A DNA stretch of 64,000 nt. It comes from Imbricaverruca yamaguchii (lineage: Eukaryota; Arthropoda; Thecostraca; Neoverrucidae). The notes beneath the pieces are model-generated. The model was not told where the DNA came from, made no database searches, and saw only the letters and a list, made by a program, of their open reading frames with translations. Positions within the stretch are counted from its first letter, which is position 1. Each line of letters begins with the position of its first letter. Location of the stretch: positions 417,001 to 481,000 of the forward strand of contig JAOTOL010001325.1 in the NCBI GenBank assembly GCA_034440575.1, read 5' to 3'. Positions 12,489-23,674 of the stretch are shown one piece after another. Position numbers and translations under genes: made by a program.

Positions 12489-12705
12489 GGCGTCAAGAGC
12501 GGACATAATACCGGTGTCGCCGCTCTGGTGGTGGGTTTATGAAGGGACACCACCAGAGTGGACTTGCTCTGATTAATGCTATATTCTGATTTCTAGAGAA
12601 GGTGTAAGTGATTTCCAATGGCCAAATTTGAACAGCATTGAAACAAGCTTTTTATGATGTGAAGCTCATTTGACTATCAAATCATTTCACCCTGTCACTT
12701 TGCCC
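12489..12705 (+). repeat. Interspersed repeat R3, copy 1 (hairpin-rich)
   Basis: This segment matches 38880-39126 over most of its length, sharing AGCGGACATA, GCCGCTCTGGTGGTGGG, AACACCGCCAGAGTGG-like and TCTGATTAATGCTATATTC phrases. The CTCTGGTGGTG and CACCACCAGAG blocks can pair as a stem. It ends at the TTAA used by TA2 copy C. It encodes no protein. Class unknown. Confidence 0.65.
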
Positions 12706-12709
12706 TTAA

Positions 12710-13548
12710 CCCGTCCCGTCTCAGAGGGAGGGGGTCTTCAACCGCCCCCCCGTCGGTTTTTCTGGAGACAGTGAACGAACGGCGCACGGCAGCGCGGCAA
12801 AATTTTGCATTCCTTTTCCCATATCAATTTGTCATGTTTTTCCAAAATTGTGAAGTTAGGTCATCTAGGGTCAACGAGTTAGTCAAGGTCAAGTAAGGTC
12901 ACCTCCAAAAAGATTCAACCAGTCGTCACGCTTTAACGGATATAGATATTTTAATGAAACTGTTAGCGATTGCTTATCTTTAGGGATGCAACAAAAGGTA
13001 CGAGAGGGATTTTTAATTTTTGTCCGTTTTTGACTACATATAAATTATGCATATTTGCCTCTTGCAGATCATATAGAAGATTCTGGCTAAAGTAAGCATT
13101 TTTTATGAGGGCAAGTTGACTTCCAACAACGTTTCTCGATCTGCTCTACCCATTAGAAATAGAGAATTAATGAAAACTTGGAAACTCGAAATTCCGCAAA
13201 TTCAAACAAGGAAACAAATTTTGAGGGTACAAAAAATTGTATGGCTCATGTCGATTTTCCTGTCCTTTTCTGATTCCAAATAAATTGTATTTTTCATATA
13301 TCCACAAAATGAACTCCCCAGAGCAAAAACATAATGTAAGTCATGAAAAGTCGTGAAAATCTAGCCCCCTGGTGACGTCACTTTCGGGGGGAAATTGTTT
13401 TTGGGGTGGATCCGGACCCTACTCGTCGAGCGCTTCCCGATGACACCTCTTTCGTTTTCGTGCGATAATTATTTTGGATTTTAGAGGGGGTTACTAACCC
13501 CCCCCCCCGAGACGGGGTGTGAGGATCTGACCAGAAAGACGGCGCGGG
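12710..13548 (+). mobile_element. TA2 copy C: full-length non-autonomous TTAA-flanked transposon
   Basis: The reference copy: 839 bp between TTAA 12706-12709 and TTAA 13549-13552, starting CCCGTCCCGTCTCAGAGGG and ending AGAAAGACGGCGCGGG. Near each end a G-run and a C-run could form a sub-terminal stem. AGGTCA-TCTA-GGGTCA lies at 12858-12873 and AGGTCA-AGTA-AGGTCA at 12886-12901. There is no transposase frame. The left flank is repeat R3; the other R3 copy at 38880 has an uninterrupted CCTTAAAG at the equivalent position. Confidence 0.8.
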
Positions 13549-13552
13549 TTAA

Positions 13553-14608
13553 CATTCGGGGCATGGTCCGCACCCCACCATATCATGAATGGCGGCGGGC
13601 GGCCAGGAACGGGCCGGGAGCCGCCGGCGTCGCCGCTAGCGTCGCCGCCGGCGGCAAGCCGTCCACATTGAAAATAGTTCCAGAATGCAATAAGCGCAAT
13701 ATGCAGCAACATAGTAGCAATACGCGCAATATATCACAATAAGTAGCAATGGAATTGACGTCTGAAGGCAAGTTAACGTTCATCAATGAACCTCGCATCA
13801 ATTTTTATGGAGACCGAGTCTCATTAATTTTAACTATATTATTCGCGCACACACTAGCGAGTATCCGTGCGCGCTTGTCGCGCGCATGCTTCAGAGTTCT
13901 TCAATGACATCAGGAACCTACCTTTTTCTTTCTTTGCTGAGGATCCCCCTGATGTCCGCATTGACATTACGTCTGACACCTACGGGGATTATTCTGCGAC
14001 CAACATGCATTCTTGGTGTCTTGAGACCAAATGCTTAGGCTCGCATAATATCAGGGAGAAGATGCTGAAAATCCACGGTGCTATGGAAGCAAATTGTGTG
14101 GCGTATTGCAATCTTCCACGCAATCGGCTTCGGTTCAACTTGAATGATAGTATCCGAGTCATTTTGTCGTAAAGTATGATGACAACCTTTGCATCGCTTC
14201 TCAAAAATGCTGTGTTCATTTTATAATTCGTTCGATTGTCTACATAGCTTGTTTAGCTTCAAATCTTGGTCCACTAGTTAGAGCATTTGAGAACATGCCA
14301 TGACTTTATTGGACTTTCCACGATGCCTCCCGACAAAGATGGTAAAGACGGGAAGAGGGGACAGTGCTACTTCGACCCATGCATGGGCAATGGTTAAAAC
14401 CATGACAACTGTGGCTGAACGCCTACCGTAAAAGAGTATATCAAGTAATGACCTATCTTACATATGAAGTAACATGGAGCATGCTGGAACCGTTAGTTAG
14501 AAATTGATCAAAATGGGAACGCCAAGGACATACCACCTTAACAATGTGTGTCAAAAGAAATACAAGGTACACCAAGAGAGTGGAGGGGTGCTACGGATTG
14601 TCAACGAT
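13553..14608. other. No supported gene; one 101-codon frame
   Basis: A GC-rich, GCCGCC-type stretch (13590-13670) is followed by balanced sequence. The frame at 13867-14172 (+) has a non-repetitive, mixed composition and includes FFAEDPPDVRIDITSD. I do not recognise a family, and without a second exon or homologue I leave it as a possible but unproven coding fragment. Confidence 0.35.
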
Positions 14609-14621
14609 GTATATAAATATA

Positions 14622-14689
<68 letters not shown>
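14609..14689. repeat. (AT)n microsatellite
   Basis: About 33 uninterrupted AT dinucleotides after an AT-rich lead-in. Confidence 0.95.
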
Positions 14690-14691
<2 letters not shown>

Positions 14692-15286
14692 TTTTTTCGA
14701 TTTTCAAAGATTTCGGCTGTATTTTCCTCGTCCAACACCAGTTCCCGCTGTTTTTGCCTCGTCAAACGCCGCCGAAAAGGGGCAAGAGTTGCGTTCTATT
14801 TGGACCTACTTTCGGCGCGCATCCTTGGGGATTCCAGTGTCTCCTTTATACCCGGGCAGATGAACACACTCCTGTATGCCCAGGCATACGTCCAAGTCCA
14901 GGAGTGCGGTCCGCGAGTGACGTAGCGAAGATGCAAACGATGATGATATTTGATGCCAAGGCATCCATGCTACTATGGAACATTTTTAGAATACATTTTG
15001 GAAATGACCAGAATTTTGTGGTGCCCGCAGCTCCTCTTCAACGACTTCGCCGGCTATCGACAAGACATTACCCTCTGGGGCTGCGGTGAGCGGCATGTGT
15101 GGCAGATGGTGCCGGCGATGAGTGTGCGGCACTCTAGAGCTCATATACATTAAAAGTGTCATGTGACAGTGGAAAAGGACAATTTTTCATGTCCTGCTTA
15201 GCTGCGACACCAAAATAAAACTTGGATTTAAACCTGAAATAACTTACAAATGAGAACAACAAGGTGCATTTTTACCAATAACCATT
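14690..15286. other. No identifiable feature
   Basis: Unique sequence with short frames only. Confidence 0.5.
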
Positions 15287-15590
15287 CTCAATTGAGACAT
15301 ATGAAACTAGTCTTATTTGAGTAATAACTACGAATGTTGAAACCAATATCTATTCTAAGGTCGCCTGGGTTCAGCGAGAACAAAAATATGCTTGTTGAGA
15401 CTTGTGGTTTTGTACGAGTACATTTGTGACCCCCGAAGAGTCAGGATGGCACTTGGGACTGGTCTCAATTGAGTACAGCTGATTAATTTAAGACTAATTG
15501 TTATTCTCAACCTGTCTGGCTTCACTTGAAACCAAACAATGTTATCCTTCATGAGTCTTGTAAGTTGTTTCACATGGGTACATTTGTAAG
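15287..15590. repeat. Degenerate ~150-bp direct duplication
   Basis: Two segments, about 15287-15430 and 15464-15590, share ordered landmarks: CTCAATTGAG near the start, a ...GCCTGGGTTCA / ...GTCTGGCTTCA block in the middle, then GAGACTTGTGGTTTTG or GAGTCTTGTAAGTTGTTT, and ...GTACATTTGT at the end. Identity is low, so this is an old duplication or two copies of an old repeat. Confidence 0.4.
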
Positions 15591-15985
15591 TCTCAACGCA
15601 CCGGCTTTCTCTTCCGAGAATGGCGTTTTCAGCATATCACGACCAGATTGCACGTTTTGTGTGGTCTGAATTTTCTGTCTAATATCGACCCCTGTTTCGT
15701 ATGCAGCAGCCTATCCTATTTGGCTACGCGCACTATTACAGGCTCGATTGCTATTGGGCTTTCCTATGGCCAACTATTCAAAAGTTAGGACAGCCAGCTT
15801 AGGAATGCCTCAGGATGCCAATACACATGTCATTTGTCTGCATACCTACAGTTCACTATAACTAATTGCATCTTTTTTGTTGTCTTTTTTGCAGATAGGC
15901 CACCACCAGTTATTAGTAGAAGTAGCCCCAGGAGCACCTCAGCTAGGTAGCTAGCTAGTAACGCCAAGGAACTCCTGGGGCCACA
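15591..15985. other. No identifiable feature
   Basis: Unique sequence. A short direct AGCTAGGTAGCTAGCTAG stretch lies near 15942. Confidence 0.5.
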
Positions 15986-15989
15986 AAGT

Positions 15990-16260
15990 GAAAAGTGTTA
16001 TGAGGGGAAAAGTGTACATACATGTGCACAATCACACAAGCCTGCATATGCACACACATGAAACATGTACACCTAAACTTACTTCACCTACATATACACA
16101 TGCAGTCTCACATCTATACAAACATACATACATACACATATACTACATATGTATCCATCCACATCTATGCACAATTATGCACACAGTTGCAAATGCACAC
16201 CTGCAATCATATGAAATTAAGCATATTGGTACATATGCATAATCGCATATATATATACTT
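15990..16260. repeat. CA/TA-rich cryptic low-complexity tract
   Basis: Interspersed ACACAT, ATACAT and CATGCACA tetramers to hexamers without a fixed period. The His/Tyr/Thr-rich open frames here are products of the composition. Confidence 0.6.
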
Positions 16261-16397
16261 CTTCATCCAGCTTTACTCATACATACTTACATTATCCACC
16301 TACCTATAATTTCTCCTTTTTGTAGTGTGAAATTGTTAATTTTGCTAACCATTTAGTTTGTGATGTATAAGTCAATGAAATAAGCTCGGATAACTTT

Positions 16398-18349
16398 TTA
16401 TATATCTTCCTTCTTAATAGGTACATGATTACAAGAAGGAAATTTTGTACCAATAATACTATTCCAAGTTCTTGGTGCTATAGATGGTATGGAATGAAGT
16501 CTATATGTTTTTGATGAAAAAGGTACATGGATATGATTAACATGCCTGAAGTTACTTGGTGATGAGTATTTGATCATATTCATTATATTTATTGGTAATG
16601 TTTGATGAAAACATTTGTGAAGTAGTAATATGTTCTGTTCCTGTACAATATGAGGGAACTTCAAAATATTATATTTGACAAATAATTCATTTGTAGGATA
16701 TGAATAGTGCTCATTGTCTGTGATTCGCAATGCCCTTTTTTGTATTTTAACAATTATGTCTAATCGTGTTGGAAAATTGTTTGCCCATATTAATGCACAA
16801 TAATTGAACTATGGAAGAATCAAAGTATCACATAGATATTTCAATTCACGATTTGTGATAACGAATTTTGCTCTTCCCGTTATTCCTACATTTCTGCTAG
16901 TGTTTGCAGCAACACATGCTATGTGAAACTTCCATGTTAATTTTTCATCAACTATTACTCCAAGATATGTGATTTGCTGTTCTCTATGAACTATTTGAGA
17001 ATGTATTGCTATGTTAAAGTCAGCACTAGGCATACTGGAATCAATTTGGTAGTTTGTTTTATTGGCATTTATTGATAATCTATTCGCTTGAAGCAATTCA
17101 GTTATTCCTGAAACATTGGCATGAAATTGAATTTGTAATTCATCATTATTCGTAGCTTTTATCATGACAGCAGCATCATCAGAAAATAAATAGAATGTTC
17201 TATCTAAAGAAGTACCAAAATAATTAATGTAAATAAGGAAGAGTAGTTGACTAAATATGGAGCCTTGTGGAACTCCCACTATAATGCACTCTGCAGCTGA
17301 GACTATGTCATTTATATTTGTTTGCTGATAACGATCTTTTAAAGAAGAATGTAATATCACGAGTATATTTCCGGAGATGCCAATATGTTGCATTTTTAAG
17401 TAGAATGTCAATCCTCACAGTATCAAAGCTTTTTTTTCAAGTCAATATAGAGACCACAAGTAAGTTCCTTCTTTTCCCACGATGTTATAATTTGGTCATA
17501 CATGTGAGCAATCTGCATGTAGGTGCTATGTTTTTTCTAAATCCAAATTGGAGAGTACTGCGTAGATTATTCAGCTTCCGATAATATAATAGATCAGAAA
17601 ATACCATTTTTGCAAGGATTTTTGAAAATTCTGATAGCATAAAAATTGGCCTATAATTTGTGAATTTGTTCAATTATCCTGCTTTTAATATTTGGATAAT
17701 TATGGCTTGTTTCAGTTGCTTAGAAAAAACTCCACTTCTGAGGCAGAGATTAAAGAAGCGGGTGATTTGTGTCAGGATATTTTTGTACGTAAGTAGGAGA
17801 GTTTTTGTGCTAATGCCATCAGCCCCTCCTCCAAAAGAGTTCAGTGACTTTATAATTGCTTCAACTTGGATTTCATTAATGTAAATTTCTTGTTCCCAAT
17901 TAGCATAGTCATGCTCTGCAATACATTATATTGGGTCTTTGTTAGAAATAGCGATCTTCCTTTCGAACTTGCTGCCAATGATTAAAAAGAAATTGCTGAA
18001 GTCATCAGGAATTTGTTCTGTTTGATACTGAGTATCTTCTTCACCTAGCATGGATTCTGGGATGTTTTGCTTTGTTCTGTGTTCATTTATCAGCTCCTGT
18101 AGTAGTTGCCAAGTATTTTTCTCCATTTGATTTGCTACAGTGGAGGGCATTTGAATAGTGTAGCTTCTTTGCTTCTCTGATTATCTTCATAAGGATGTTC
18201 CTGAATTGTTTGTACTGAACTTCATTGTGTGGATTTCGATTTTTAATAAAACAATTTAATTTTTTTATCCGAGTTGTTGCTGAGGTGCCCTTAGGAAGCA
18301 GGGTTCTTTTGCTAAGCAGAACCTGTTGTGTGAGTCCTGGTCCCACCAC
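16398..18349 (-). pseudogene. Non-LTR retrotransposon reverse transcriptase remnant (jockey/Daphne-like)
   Basis: Read on the reverse strand, consecutive broken frames spell out an ORF2. 18349-17926 resembles the linker before RT (basic, IREAKKLHYSN). 17673-17485 contains NYRPIFMLSEFSKILAK, the first RT block. 17411-16809 contains GVPQGSIFSQLLFLIYIN and LFSDDAAVM, i.e. the palm motif with the aspartate pair in an FSDD context, then ANRLSINANKTNYQ and TYLGVIVDEKLTWKFHI. 16730-16398 contains the C-terminal IPSIAPRTWNSI block. At least four frame breaks or stops separate these parts, so it cannot make a working enzyme. It differs clearly from the CR1-like copies nearby (different motif context, no octamer tail seen). 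The exact clade is a guess from motif flavour. Confidence 0.8.
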
Positions 18350-18394
18350 CCAATCAATGAACTTAAGTTCAACGGCAGAATTTTGATCGAAAGT

Positions 18395-18583
18395 TTAACG
18401 TGTCGTCAATGCACCGACACGGCCGCCCGGCAGCTCGTCCCCGGCCTTATCGGGCCAGCTGCCAACTGACACTCCCGGCCGGGGGCTAAATATGAGCGCG
18501 TGAAGCGACTCGAACCCTGCGTTGCCAGGACAGGGGAGACCAGTGCATGTCAACGCTCTAACCAACTGACCTACCGGGGCGGC
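18395..18583 (-). mobile_element. tRNA-derived SINE (SINE-1)
   Basis: On the reverse strand the sequence opens GCCGCCCCGG, then a Pol III A box TAGGTCAGTTGG (18562-18573) and a B box GGGTTCGAGTC (18507-18517), about the spacing found in tRNAs. A normal 3' acceptor strand is missing after the T-arm; instead a GC-rich body follows, rich in CCGG and GGCC, ending in a small hairpin (CGTGTCG...CGACACG) and GTTAAAC. That is the make-up of a tRNA-headed SINE, not a tRNA gene. It lies between the endonuclease and RT remnants of the retrotransposon, probably inserted into it. I could not see a clear target-site duplication. Confidence 0.75.
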
Positions 18584-18840
18584 ACACAAACTTCTTATAT
18601 AGTTTGGTTTTTTTCGATCTATGAAACATAATATGCCAGAGCTAATTCAGGCTTTCATTGGGGTTTTCCTCCAGCTTGGGAATTTTTTGTTGTTGCAATA
18701 ACATGCATGCCATCACTATATGCTTTATCTTTATAGGAAAAGGGCATCACCTCCTGAATATGCAGAAAGCAAATTATTACATGCTATACTTGGGTCATCG
18801 TGCTGATCAAAATTATTCAATCTTGATACTAAATTGTCAT

Positions 18841-19326
18841 TTAAGAGATGGATTTGAGTGTAATCATGTTTCTTTGGGATAATTTGACTCCATATTTTTG
18901 GTCTGGGCAGCTAATATTACAAACACTGGAAAATGATCTCGAGGTTTCTATCAGTATACTTGATGAGGAAATGCATAAAAAATCATTTATGAAGATATTG
19001 TGCACTAAGGAGCTCGTAGTATTTTGCACCCGAGGAGGATTTGTGATTGTGGGCCAACTATATGACTATATGACAACAATATGATGATATGATGATATAT
19101 GCCAACTGTATGACAATAGTTGGTTTTAGAATTTCTCCACAATTAAATCATTTTGAATATTTAATAGATTGTAGTTGGAATCTTCTGTGATAATTGCAAG
19201 CTTCCTCTCATTCTCAATTATTTGTAGCAATTTTTCAGTACCCTCAAGAAAATTATTGTGGCGGAAACTGAAACTAATTGAATATGGAAAATGAGAACGT
19301 CTGTTATGCTTAGCAAATATGCACAC
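18841..19326 (-). pseudogene. Apurinic-type endonuclease remnant of the same non-LTR element
   Basis: On the reverse strand, 19326-19126 reads EKLLQIIENERKLAIITEDSNYNLLN, a decayed form of the GDFN-containing block of APE-type endonucleases (GDFN is now EDSN). 19029-18841 reads TSSLVHNIFIND...SSSILIETSRSFSSVCN, matching the later block where a D-H pair is normally found (SDH is now SRS). The order and the ~0.3-kb spacing fit one protein upstream of the RT at 18349-16398, with SINE-1 between. Key catalytic residues are lost and stops intervene. Confidence 0.6.
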
Positions 19327-19845
19327 TTCTCACATTTTTATCAATGCATCTCTACCTGGTCTAACTCCGAGCCATGCTGTCTTGAAGCGTCGTACGTTTG
19401 CTTGGATTCCTGATATTTAACACGTTTTTCGTTTTATGCCTTCCATTTTTTTAAATGTTTTAATCTTACATTTTTCAAAATAAAGCAGCCATTTGTTATT
19501 GGGTGGATAATTTTACTTTTCACCCCATACTTCCACTGCAGTTTATACGGTGTGCATTGAAACACTGTTTCTGCACTTTTCACTGACATGTTGTTTACTC
19601 GGTGTACGTGCTGAGAGAAAGTTCGTCGGGACATGATTTCATGTGCATAAATCCAGGGGCGGTCCACCCACTAAGGCACTTAAGGCAGTGCCTGAACTCA
19701 ATAGAGCTTAAAGATCTTTCTTATGTCATTCTCGTACATAGCGATACTCTTACACATTGGAAAATCACAAAAATATTGGCATGAAACGTTCCTTGGTGGT
19801 TCGTAATTATCGTGAAAATTTAAACTAAGATTTTCATATTCAATT
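19327..19845. other. Mostly unassigned; possible hAT-type terminus near 19651
   Basis: CAGGGGCGGTCCACCCAC at about 19651 resembles hAT terminal sequences, but no matching inverted end is near, so it can only be a fragment. Nothing else is recognised in this interval. Confidence 0.3.
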
Positions 19846-19955
19846 TGGAACATAAAGACATATAAAGACATAAAAGATTAGTGCAACTATGAGCCACAAG
19901 GGCCCTCCTTGGTTGCACTCTGTACCCTGAACCAGTTGCCCACCAAATCTGTCAA

Positions 19956-20498
19956 TCAGCCCTCCCTGTAATACTGAAAAGCAAGCCCTCTATTCTTATA
20001 ATGATTGTCTATGCTGTTTTTAAAGATGTCCAATGTGCTGCTACTGATGATGTTTTCTGGCAGCTGGTTCCAGTGTTCCACTACCCTGTTGGTGAAGAAA
20101 GTTTGCCTTAACCTTGTTCTGCTGTGGTTAATTTTAATTTTGAATTTATGACCTCTAATTGCATCATTTCGGTTAAATTCAAACATTTCCCCAAGGTATC
20201 CCCTCTCCAAACCATTGACAAATTTAAAGACCTCGATGAGATCACCTCTCAGCCTTCTATATCTAAGTGAAAACATATTCAGTTTCTTCAATCTTTCCTC
20301 GTATGCCAGGTTGCTTATGCCATTAACCATTTTTGTAGCCCTCTTTTGTACTCTCTCTAAAAGCCAACAATCTTTTTCATAGCTAGGAGACCAAGCTTGG
20401 ATGCAGTATTCCAAATGTGGCCTGCCGTATGCACAGTAAAGCTTCCTGGTCACTTCCTCACTTCTGTATGATACATTCCTATTTATTGCCCCGAGCAT
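19956..20498 (-). pseudogene. CR1-like ORF2, C-terminal domain (copy I)
   Basis: 180 codons. The segment starts at MLGAINRN and includes YGRPHLEYCIQAWSPSYEKD, LLERVQKRATKM, YEERLKKLNMFSLRYRRLRG and VVEHWNQLPE, the thumb/C-terminal signature shared by CR1 ORF2 proteins. It is followed by a stop about 75 bp before the octamer tail begins. It is separated from the RT domain upstream by a frameshift around 20500, so it is not made as part of a full polyprotein. Confidence 0.85.
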
Positions 20499-20500
20499 TC

Positions 20501-21970
20501 TCAGTGCCTTCTTCCTGGCTTCCTTGGTCTGTTCTGATGCCCCAGTTTTGTGTTTAGAATAACACCTAAATTCTTCTCCTGTTGAGTCACTGATAGCACT
20601 TGGCCACCCATCAAGTATGGAGCCTTCATATGCTGCTTACCTACATGCATGATTTTGCACTTATCAAAGTTAAATTTCATTTGCCATTCTTCGGACCACT
20701 TCACAAGTTCGTCTAAGTCTTTTTGCAGCAAGATATGCTCATCCTGACCTGTTATTGCGCTAAAGACCTTCAAATCATCCGCAAATTTCAAAACTTTACT
20801 GCTTAGGCCACTTTCAGTGTTATTTACAAATATAATGAACAGTAATGGCCCTAGTACTGACCCCTGGGGGACTCCACTAAGAACATTTTGCCATGATGAC
20901 TTTGTACCATTTAGCATCACTCTTTGCTGTCTATCTGAAAGCCACAACTCTATCCATTTTAAGATGCTACCTGCAATACCATGGGACTGAAGCTGTATCA
21001 TTAACCGTTTATGGGGTACCTTGTCAAAGGCCTTACTAAAGTCCAGATATGCTACATCAACCTGATTTCCCTGATCAAATTGTTCTGTGGCGAAGTTCAA
21101 AAAGTCCAAGAGGTTTGTGAGACACGATCGTCCTTTTCTATACCCATGTTGAGTATTTTGAATCAATCTGCTACCTTCCAGATAACTAACTATTCTATCC
21201 TTGATAATTGATTCGAGTACCTTGCAGACTAGGGATGTGAGACTTATTGGCCTATAGTTTTCAACTTTCCCTCTTTCTCCTTTCTTGAAAATAGGAACTA
21301 CATTTGCCCTATTCCAATCGGTTGGAATTTCATTATGTGAAACTGATCTACAAAATATTATACTAAGTGGAAATGCCAGTTCCTTTTCAGTTTCCCGCAA
21401 CACCCTAGCATAAATTTCATCAGGTCCTGCTGCCTTATTTGGCTTTATTTTCCTGATATGATTGTAAACAACATCACTATCAATGAAATCAACATCATTT
21501 GTCAGATCCCATGTCACTGAACTATGGTGTACGGTCGGCAGATTGGTCATATCTTCCAATGTAAACACTGATTTGAACTGCTTGCTCAGCTCCTCAACCA
21601 TCTCACTATCCTCACCCAATGTAGTCTCGTTTACTTCCAGTGGACCAATTGTGCTAGAAACTTTACTCAGCTTGTAGAAACTAAAGAACTTTTTACTGAC
21701 CCCATTACAGTTTCTAGCTAAATCCAGTTCTTTTGCTCGCTTTGCTGCTCTGGTTTTTTGCTTCACAGTGTCTCTAGCTTTTCGATACGCCTTTAGATTA
21801 ACGACATTTGAGGCTTTAAAAACTATAAATGGAGTTTTCTTAGCCTTAATTGCTTTTATCACGTCTGGTGTAAGCCATGCTGGCTTTCCTACCCTTCTTT
21901 TGCGTCTTTGCTTTTGGGGGACATGTCTAATCTGAGTTTCCTTCAAGTAAGATTTGAACTTTTCCCACAT
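20501..21970 (-). pseudogene. CR1-like ORF2, reverse transcriptase domain (copy I)
   Basis: 489 codons, the longest real protein-like frame in the window. In order: a basic linker with KPAWLTPDVIKAIKAKK, then NYRPISLTSLVCKVLE, GYRKGRSCLTNLL, AYLDFSKAFDKVPH (palm motif A, with its aspartate), SGVPQGSVLGPLLF (motif B) and LKFADDLKVF (motif C, intact aspartate pair). The catalytic motifs are intact, yet the C-terminus runs out of frame at QNRPRKPGRRH and the endonuclease upstream is in another frame. The in-frame Met at its start is not a true initiator; this is an interior part of ORF2. Confidence 0.9.
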
Positions 21971-21997
21971 TTCACAGGCATTTAAATTGGAGAATTC

Positions 21998-22384
21998 TTA
22001 TTCCCATCTGATGGCACTTAAAGCCGCTCTCATGCCGTTAAAGTCTGCTCTGTTGAAATTTGGAACCTTTACCAAATTATCCTTGATAATTTCCCCTACA
22101 TGTGCCTTGAATCTAACTATGTTATGGTCACTTTTTCCCAGAGTTTCGTCTAGAGTCAAGTCTTGAACCAAGTCACTTAAATCCGAGAATACAAGGTCCA
22201 AGAATGAACCATGCCTGGTAGGTTCCGATACAAACTGGTGTAAGAACAGGTCCTCTTCAAGGCATTTCCTAAACATTTTGCATGATGGGGTGCCAACACC
22301 AGCATTTTCATAACCTTTTAGATTAAAGTCACCGAGAATAAGGCACTTCCTCTTAAAGATTCTACTGATTTCCTCACAAATCAC
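21998..22384 (-). pseudogene. CR1-like ORF2, endonuclease C-terminal part (copy I)
   Basis: 128 codons. LILGDFNLKGYENAG carries the Asp/Asn pair of the APE-type endonuclease, and LGKSDHNIVRF carries the terminal Asp-His pair. The N-terminal half of the endonuclease is absent because the element is 5'-truncated. A frame break at 21970-21998 separates this part from the RT. Confidence 0.85.
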
Positions 22385-22765
22385 CTTGTCAAGCCGTCAA
22401 GTCAAGGAACAGATTTATCATTAATCTGAAATACGCATGACTGAAGCAAGCTGGAAAAGGCAAATGTAGTTCCTATCTTCAAGAAAGGAGAAAGAGGAAA
22501 AGTTGAAAACTATAGGCCAGTAAGTCTCACATCCCTTGTCTGCAAGGTGCTCGAATCAATTATCAAGGGCAGAATAGTTAGTTATCTGGAAGGAAACAAA
22601 ATGACTCAAGATACTCAACATGGGTTTAGAAAAGGACGATCGTGTTTCACAAATCTCTTGGACTTTTTTAACTTCGCCACAGAACAATTTGATCAGGGAA
22701 ATTAGGTTGATGTAGCATATCTTGACTTTATTAAGGTCTTTGACAAGGTACCCCATAAACGGTTA

Positions 22766-23092
22766 ATGATACAGTTTCAGGCCCATTGTAATGCAGGTAG
22801 CATCTTAAAATGGATAGAGTTGTGGCTTTCAGGTAGACAGCAAAGAGTGCTACTAAATGGTACCAAGTCATCATGGCAAGATGTTCTTAGTGGAGTCCCC
22901 CAGGTGTCAGTACTAGGGCCATTACTGTTCATTATATTTGTCAATAACATTGAAAGTGGCCTAAGCAGTAAAGTTTTGAAATTTGCGGATGATTTGAAGG
23001 TCTTTAGAGCAATAACAAGTCAAAATGAGCATATCTCGCTGCAAAAAGACTTAAATGAACTTGTGAAGTGGTCCGAAGAATGGCAAATTTAA
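22766..23092 (+). pseudogene. CR1-like reverse transcriptase fragment (copy II)
   Basis: 108-codon remnant covering palm motifs B and C: ILKWIELWLSGRQQRVLLNG, SGVPQVSVLGPLLF and LKFADDLKVFRAIT. The Gly-to-Val change in the PQG motif and the flanking stops show that it is not functional. Confidence 0.85.
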
Positions 23093-23674
23093 TTTAATTT
23101 TGATAAGTGCAAAATCATGCATGTAGGTAAGCAGCATATGAAGGCTCCATACTTGATGGGTGGTCAAGTGCTATCAGTGACTCAATAGGAGAAGGATTTA
23201 GGTGTTATTCTAAACACAAAATTGGGGGTATCAGAACAGACCAAGGAAGCCAGGAAGAAGGCACTGAGAATGCTCGGGGCAATCAATAGGAATGTGGTAT
23301 GTGGCAATCATACAGAAGTAAGGAAGTCATCAGGAAGCTTTACTGTGCATATGTCAGGCCATATTTGGAATACTGCATCCAAGCTTGGAGTCTCCTAGCT
23401 ATGAAAAAGATCGTTGGCCTTTAGAGAGAGTACAAAAGAGGGTTACAAAAATGATTAATGGTTATTAGCAACCTGGCATATGAGGAAAGATTCAAGAAAT
23501 TGAATATGTTTTCACTTAGATATAGAAGGCTGAGAGGAGATCTCATCGAGGTCTTTAAATTTGTCCATGGTCTGGAGAGGGGATATCTTGGGGACATGTT
23601 TGAATTTAACATAACTGATGCAATGAGATGTCATAAATTCAAAATTAAAGTTAACCACAGCAGAACAAGGTTAA

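Larger units (their letters stand above)
19846..22390 (-). mobile_element. CR1-like non-LTR retrotransposon, copy I (5'-truncated)
   Basis: A ~2.5-kb element read on the reverse strand from inside the endonuclease (22390) to a 3' tail at about 19850-19880. The tail consists of imperfect ATGTCTTT-type octamers, preceded by CTTGTGGCTCATAGTTGCAC, and the same 3' end is seen in copies II and III. Short tandem octamer tails are typical of the CR1 group. The protein frames are split into three pieces (see the three pseudogene entries). It lies 5'-to-5' with copy II, with only about 55 bp between them. Confidence 0.9.

Noticed and set aside
10336..12506. Open frames of 530-703 codons on both strands over the 24-bp array
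   Set aside because: The period is a multiple of three and lacks stops in several frames on both strands at once. Translations are pure octapeptide repeats with no start context, signal or domain.
18395..18583. Functional tRNA gene
   Set aside because: A and B boxes are present but no acceptor-stem partner follows the T-arm, and a long non-tRNA body is attached.
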